In this document: piece by piece, positions 60,147-64,000 of the stretch
How the letters are laid out: every line of letters begins with the position of its first letter
How positions within the stretch are numbered: the stretch's first letter is position 1
Origin: JABDMH01 sp964428345
GTDB taxonomy: Bacteria; Bacteroidota; Bacteroidia; Chitinophagales; Saprospiraceae
Direction: 5' to 3'
DNA: 64,000 bases
NCBI GenBank assembly: GCA_964428345.1
Contig: CAYRYD010000028.1
Location: 1-64,000 of the forward strand
Program-made: the position numbers and the translations under genes
Notes under the pieces: generated by a model
What the model was told of the DNA's origin: nothing
Databases searched by the model: none
What the model saw: only the letters and a program-made list of their open reading frames with translations

Positions 60147-62744
60147 ATGCATTTACTGGAGAGAAGTTCAGATTTGGAATTATTAACCAAATCCTTTTCA
60201 CGGGTGGAACAAGGTTCTGGTCATACAGTCGTGATCAGGGGTGAAGCGGGGATTGGAAAGACCTCTCTCGTAGAGTATTTCATTGAAAATAATCAAGGTA
60301 TAAGTGAATTTTATGTTGGCGCGTGTGATTCATTATTTACCCCCAGGCCACTTGGCCCGCTCTATGATATCTGCTACCAACTAGGCGACCAACTTGCCGG
60401 GGTCATGTTTGGCAATGGAGGTCAAACAGTCATTTTTGTCACCCTGAAGCGTATCCTTGAGCAAAAAACCAATCCGGTTATCCTGGTTTTCGAAGATATC
60501 CAATGGGCCGATGAAGCCACCATGGACTTAATCAAATTCCTTGCCCGGCGGATTATTCGCCTCCGTTGTCTGTTGATCCTGACAGTCCGTGATGATGAGT
60601 TACCAATCGACCATCCCCTCTACCAGGTATTTGGTGACTTTCCTGCCAATGCATCTTCCAACATCACCATGTCCAGGCTGTCGTGTGATACAGTAATGCA
60701 AATGGCAGATAAGTATGAGCTGCCGGGAAATGAGATTTTCAATATCACGAATGGCAACCCATATTATGTAAAAGAATTACTTGAAAATTACCATGAGGGT
60801 ATCCCAAAATCGGTCAAAGAGGCTGTTTTGTCCGTTTTCAACCGGCAAATGGAACCGGTTAAAGATATGTGGGAAACCATTTCCCTCCTCCCCAACCGGG
60901 TGGAAACCTGGCTTGTTTCGGAAATTCAGCCGGATTACCTGAAGATTATTGATACTTGTTTGAATGCCAGAATACTGATATCCGATGGCAGGTTTCTACA
61001 CTTCAAACATGACCTCTTCCGGCGCACTATTGAGGATGCTCTGAATCCGATCAGAAAACTGCTCCTGCATCAGAAAATTCTGAAAGTCATGCTGCTAAAT
61101 CAGGAAAAGGGCATTTCACTCAGTAGACTCGTCCATCATGCAAAACATGCTCATGACGATAAAGTCATCAGGGATCTTGCACCCAGGGCTGCCGAAGAAG
61201 CCGCCATCCTAGGGGCTCATAAAGAAGCAGCAACCCTATTTCGAGTCGCACTGGAGCAAGAAAAAACCGCTTCCGGGAATGTGGCACATCTCCTCGAAAA
61301 ATATGCCTATGAATGTTATCTGACCAATCAAATGGATCAAGCCATTCAGGCCCGGAAACAAGCCCTGGAAATATGGAAAAATGAAGGTAACCCGGTGAAA
61401 ACCGGTGATTGTCAACGTTGGCTCTCCCGTTTGTTTTGGTTTTTGGGAAAACGCGAAGAATCAGGCCAATTTGCAGAACAGGCTTTGCAAACCTTTACCG
61501 GATTACCGGTGTCACCGGAGAAAGCCATGGCTTTCAGCAACATGTCGCAATTAAAGATGTTGGAATACAATCTGACTGAAGCCATAGCCTGGGGCAATAA
61601 GGCCATTGAAATGGCGGAAAAGCTGGGGGACGCCGAGATTTTGTCACATGCCCTAAACAATGTTGGGACTGCTTCCATGTTTGAGGAACAGACTTTTGAT
61701 GAGGGTTACAAACATCTAACAAAAAGTCTGACAGTGGCCCTCCAAAATGAATACCACGAACATGCAGCCAGGGCATATACCAATCTTGGATCCTGTCTGT
61801 CGATCACTCATCAATTTGACGGAGCCCTTAAAAGACTGAATGATGGAATCGCTTACTGCGAAGAACGGAATCTGGATTCCTGGACTTACTACCAATTATC
61901 CTGGAAAGCCCTTATTCATTTAAAAACCGGTAATTGGAGCCTTGCCGAATCCATTGCCCAAAAACTGATGGCCCATAAGTCCCTGCCACCCATTGTATCG
62001 ATCGGAACCTTAGTAGTAGCCGGATTGATCCGGGCAAGAAAAGGCGACCCCGAAGCACAGGTATTTTTGAAGCAGGCCTGGAATCTGGCACAACCAACCC
62101 GCGAGATTCAGCGAATTGTTCCGGCTTCAATTGCATTGGCGGAATGGTATTGGCTGACAAATCAGTACGACTCTGGATTGTCTATTTTACTGCAGTCCAA
62201 TGAACTGGCTGCGAAAGCCGGTGCTTCATGGTACAGGGAAGAATTGAATTTTTGGTTATGGATGTTCGGCCAAAATCAAATCCTGGCTCAAAATCCTGAC
62301 AAACTGGCTGCATTCTTGCTCAGAGAGGATTGGAGCGGAGCGGCCGATCATCTTAAAAAAATGCACCTCCCCTATGAAGTAGCCTGGGTCCTGGCCGAAG
62401 GCGATGAGGAATCGCAGAGAAATGCCCTGGGCACTTTTCAGCAGATGGAAGCAGCGGGTGCTATCCTGAAACTTCAACAGAAGATGAGAAGTCGAGGTGT
62501 ACGCAGCATTCCAAAAGGTCCTCATCAGAGCACCCGTAAAAACCCGGCCGGTCTCACGAACCGGCAACTGGAAGTACTGACCTTTTTAGCTCAAGGCTTG
62601 CAGAATAATGACATAGCCTCTCAAATGTATCTTTCAGTAAAGACGATCGACCATCACATTTCGGCAATTCTCTCTAAACTCGAGGCCGATTCCCGTACCA
62701 TGGCAGTCGCCCGGGCAAGGGAGTTGGGTATCATCACTAAATAG
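60147..62744 (+). CDS. LuxR-type AAA/TPR regulator (LAL family)
   Basis: 865 residues: N-terminal AAA-type ATPase with Walker A GEAGIGKT (32-39) and Walker B VILVFEDI (111-118) plus QWAD, an arginine-rich helical linker, then about ten TPR-like repeats (about 340-760), and a C-terminal LuxR-type helix-turn-helix (about 802-865: GLTNRQLEVLTFLAQGLQNN, then VKTIDHHISAILSKL). This is the large ATP-binding LuxR (MalT-like) architecture: ATP- and ligand-controlled transcription activator. Divergent from the ferredoxin-cyclase-globin gene with 122 bp between, so they may share regulation. The DUF4242 gene follows on the same strand. Confidence 0.9.
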   Translation: MHLLERSSDLELLTKSFSRVEQGSGHTVVIRGEAGIGKTSLVEYFIENNQGISEFYVGACDSLFTPRPLGPLYDICYQLGDQLAGVMFGNGGQTVIFVTLKRILEQKTNPVILVFEDIQWADEATMDLIKFLARRIIRLRCLLILTVRDDELPIDHPLYQVFGDFPANASSNITMSRLSCDTVMQMADKYELPGNEIFNITNGNPYYVKELLENYHEGIPKSVKEAVLSVFNRQMEPVKDMWETISLLPNRVETWLVSEIQPDYLKIIDTCLNARILISDGRFLHFKHDLFRRTIEDALNPIRKLLLHQKILKVMLLNQEKGISLSRLVHHAKHAHDDKVIRDLAPRAAEEAAILGAHKEAATLFRVALEQEKTASGNVAHLLEKYAYECYLTNQMDQAIQARKQALEIWKNEGNPVKTGDCQRWLSRLFWFLGKREESGQFAEQALQTFTGLPVSPEKAMAFSNMSQLKMLEYNLTEAIAWGNKAIEMAEKLGDAEILSHALNNVGTASMFEEQTFDEGYKHLTKSLTVALQNEYHEHAARAYTNLGSCLSITHQFDGALKRLNDGIAYCEERNLDSWTYYQLSWKALIHLKTGNWSLAESIAQKLMAHKSLPPIVSIGTLVVAGLIRARKGDPEAQVFLKQAWNLAQPTREIQRIVPASIALAEWYWLTNQYDSGLSILLQSNELAAKAGASWYREELNFWLWMFGQNQILAQNPDKLAAFLLREDWSGAADHLKKMHLPYEVAWVLAEGDEESQRNALGTFQQMEAAGAILKLQQKMRSRGVRSIPKGPHQSTRKNPAGLTNRQLEVLTFLAQGLQNNDIASQMYLSVKTIDHHISAILSKLEADSRTMAVARARELGIITK

Positions 62745-62802
62745 GTAATCACCCTTCTAAAATATAGGTAATTCTCCCGATTTATCATGGGGACGGCTGT
62801 CC

Positions 62803-62810
62803 TATTTTTG
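62803..62810 (+). promoter_or_regulatory. Candidate -7 promoter element
   Basis: TATTTTTG fits the Bacteroidetes -7 consensus TAnnTTTG and lies 37 bp before the DUF4242 start codon. A weak TTTA about 18 bp upstream takes the place of the -33 TTTG. It suggests that the small gene can be transcribed independently of the LuxR-type gene before it. Confidence 0.3.
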
Positions 62811-62846
62811 TGTCATCAAATTTTATTAACTCTTAATAAATCAGTT

Positions 62847-63122
62847 ATGAAAAAATTTATTGTCGAGAGAGAAATTCCCGGTTTATCCAAACTTACATCG
62901 GAGGAATTAAAAGAGATTGCACTAAAATCCTGCCAGGTCGTCGAAGAACTTAACAAACCTTATCACTGGTTACAAAGTTATTGTACCGGTGATAAAATGT
63001 ACTGTGTACATATTGCTCCCGATGAGGACACGGTCAGAGAACATGCGCGAAAAGGTGGATTTCCAGCTGACAAAGTAGTTGAAGTGGTCTCCATCATCGA
63101 CCCTTCGACCGGTTCAAATTAA
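62847..63122 (+). CDS. DUF4242 (nickel-binding-like) small protein
   Basis: 91 residues from ATG 62847. Starts KKFIVEREIPGLSKLTSEELK in pieces, with HWLQSYCTGDKMYCVHIAPDE, HARKGGFPADKVVEVVSIIDP: the DUF4242 signature of alpha/beta-barrel dimer proteins, of which the Streptomyces protein SCO4226 binds nickel. In other bacteria DUF4242 genes are often next to LuxR-type ATPase regulators, as here (102 bp downstream of one). Its function is unknown. A terminator hairpin follows. Confidence 0.85.
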   Translation: MKKFIVEREIPGLSKLTSEELKEIALKSCQVVEELNKPYHWLQSYCTGDKMYCVHIAPDEDTVREHARKGGFPADKVVEVVSIIDPSTGSN

Positions 63123-63136
63123 ACGATCAAAATGGA

Positions 63137-63179
63137 AACAAGATTGCCAACAGCACTAGTCGTTGGCTTTCTTGTTTTT
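63137..63179 (+). terminator. Rho-independent terminator after DUF4242 gene
   Basis: AACAAGA-TT-GCCAAC (63137-63151) pairs with GTTGGC-TT-TCTTGTT (63162-63176), giving two stem segments of 7 and 6 bp around a TT/TT internal loop and a 10-base loop, followed by a T run. It ends the transcript of the small gene. Confidence 0.7.
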
Positions 63180-63206
63180 CAGCTCCTCTCAAGTGAATAC
63201 ACCTAA

Positions 63207-64000
63207 TTACTGCTTTTCCAATATAAAAGCAATATCCTGACCGACATAGCGTGCCTGACCACCCTGAATCCGGAGATTGGGTATGGTAAAATGAATCTGG
63301 CCTTCCGGAGAAGATGATATTTTCTCCTCATGAATCCACCGGCCACTCCAGGTATGGTAAATTTTCAGCAAATATTCCCCGGATTTCTGATTTTTGATTT
63401 CCACCGGTTCACTGGCTACATCAGTTACCGGATGAACTACCCAACCAAAAATCATCTGATCGCTGGCCATCGCAAAAGCATCCAATCCACCCCGAATCTC
63501 ACTGACCGGATTTAAATTTGTCAGCTGATTAAACGGAATCGCCTCTTTAAACCTGGCAACAGATCGCATCTGATTGGTCACTATCACATCATTCAAAAAT
63601 CCGGAATGTGCCCACCAGAATGGAGTCATCGCCGCACCAGATGCCATACTCACCCATAATGCATTGTGAAACATCGCCAGATAACCCGGCATACCCGGTT
63701 CGTAGAAAGTATGATTCCAACCTGTTTCCCCAATAATCGCAGGTTTCTCATAGTTGTTCCACAATCGCTGAATTTCACCAGCATAATTCAGATAACTATA
63801 GGTGAGGGGATGGATTTCAGACGAATCTACATCACCTTCCCGGATGATTGGAAAACCCTGAGCTTCATAAATTTCCCGGGCGGCCAGATCAAAAATCTGA
63901 TACCCTTCATGCCAGTATTCCTTAAAACCACCACTGCGGGTTCCAGTCGTCAGATGACCATACGGATCATTTTCCTTCAGGTAATCATGCACTTTACGAC
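63207..64000 (-). CDS. Glycoside hydrolase (clan GH-A type), 5' end outside window
   Basis: The reading frame is open to the right edge of the window, so at least 264 C-terminal residues are here and the N-terminus lies beyond 64000. It starts (partial) as RKVHDYLKENDPYGHL, with the typical beta-barrel end of a GH5/GH42-like enzyme: NYEKPAIIGETGW contains a probable catalytic Glu, followed by NHTFYEPGMPGYLAMFHNALW in pieces, GAAMTPFWWAHSGF, and a C-terminal beta-sandwich region (SGEYLLKIYHTWSGRWIHEEK in pieces). It is presumably exported; the substrate cannot be told. Confidence 0.75.
   Translation of the reverse strand, partial: RKVHDYLKENDPYGHLTTGTRSGGFKEYWHEGYQIFDLAAREIYEAQGFPIIREGDVDSSEIHPLTYSYLNYAGEIQRLWNNYEKPAIIGETGWNHTFYEPGMPGYLAMFHNALWVSMASGAAMTPFWWAHSGFLNDVIVTNQMRSVARFKEAIPFNQLTNLNPVSEIRGGLDAFAMASDQMIFGWVVHPVTDVASEPVEIKNQKSGEYLLKIYHTWSGRWIHEEKISSSPEGQIHFTIPNLRIQGGQARYVGQDIAFILEKQ

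Overview
The window looks like chromosome from a free-living or sludge/marine-type Bacteroidetes (Bacteroidota), most likely the Saprospiraceae/Lewinellaceae side. The reasons are three proteins with type IX secretion (T9SS) C-terminal sorting tails, SprB repeats, a CHU_C/gliding-type motif, SusC/BtuB-style TonB-dependent receptors with an N-terminal carboxypeptidase-regulatory domain, Bacteroidetes-type -7 elements (TAnnTTTG), and little use of Shine-Dalgarno sites. This placement is inferred from protein style only; there is no rRNA gene in the window. No tRNA, IS element, prophage or CRISPR array was recognised.

Layout. 1-372: a duplicated block carrying 7-bp microsatellites. 363-2399: pxpA with an NRAMP-like transporter (a YcsF-YcsG type pair). 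3039-5004: the agmatine-to-putrescine pair aguA/aguB. 5163-5741: a YdeI-family gene broken by one in-frame TAG. 6752-11111: a probable zinc locus (Fur/Zur-type regulator, His-rich TonB receptor, T9SS protein) with two related operator-like palindromes. 11137-14754: a Ca2+ efflux pair (Na+/Ca2+ exchanger and Ca2+ P-type ATPase). 15079-21351: universal stress protein, NhaA, PhoD-like phosphatase, an S74-chaperone remnant and a cyclase-TolB-TPR sensor. 22036-26082: two large secreted proteins (an esterase and a beta-helix protein). 26162-28984: a probable copper-import pair with the OprC-type CxxxM and HxM ligands. 29244-34031: an AraC-type regulator fragment, an RpiB-family isomerase, LhgO, a DUF1571/LysM protein and a DegT aminotransferase. 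34150-46193: a CehA/McbA-like metallohydrolase, NUDIX, a large BNR propeller, a SprB/T9SS protein with a haem motif, PhoX and a GDPD. 46246-52440: a run headed by a cobalamin riboswitch (BtuB-like receptor, DUF4465 T9SS protein, BNR-4 protein, AGE-family protein). 52720-57102: aldo-keto reductase, NUDIX and a MacB/FtsX permease. 57127-58110: a noncoding array of about ten tandem units of about 99 bp, rich in AACCGTT/AACGG words. 58206-64000: zinc-ribbon protein, a ferredoxin-cyclase-globin fusion, a divergent LuxR-type AAA/TPR regulator, a DUF4242 protein and a glycoside hydrolase cut by the window edge.

The most notable item is the 457-residue protein at 58651-60024. It joins an adrenodoxin-type [2Fe-2S] domain, a class III nucleotidyl cyclase domain and a flavohaemoglobin-like globin in one chain, and is divergently arranged with a large ATP-binding LuxR-type regulator. 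It reads as a redox/gas-sensing cyclic-nucleotide signalling unit. Next in interest are the 99-bp tandem array, the two-site candidate Zur regulon, the OprC-like copper receptor with its small CxxxC partner, and the riboswitch-headed run that contains carbohydrate-type proteins. Metal and cofactor acquisition (Zn, Cu, B12), cation homeostasis (Ca2+, Na+) and phosphate scavenging (PhoD, PhoX, GDPD) are recurring themes.
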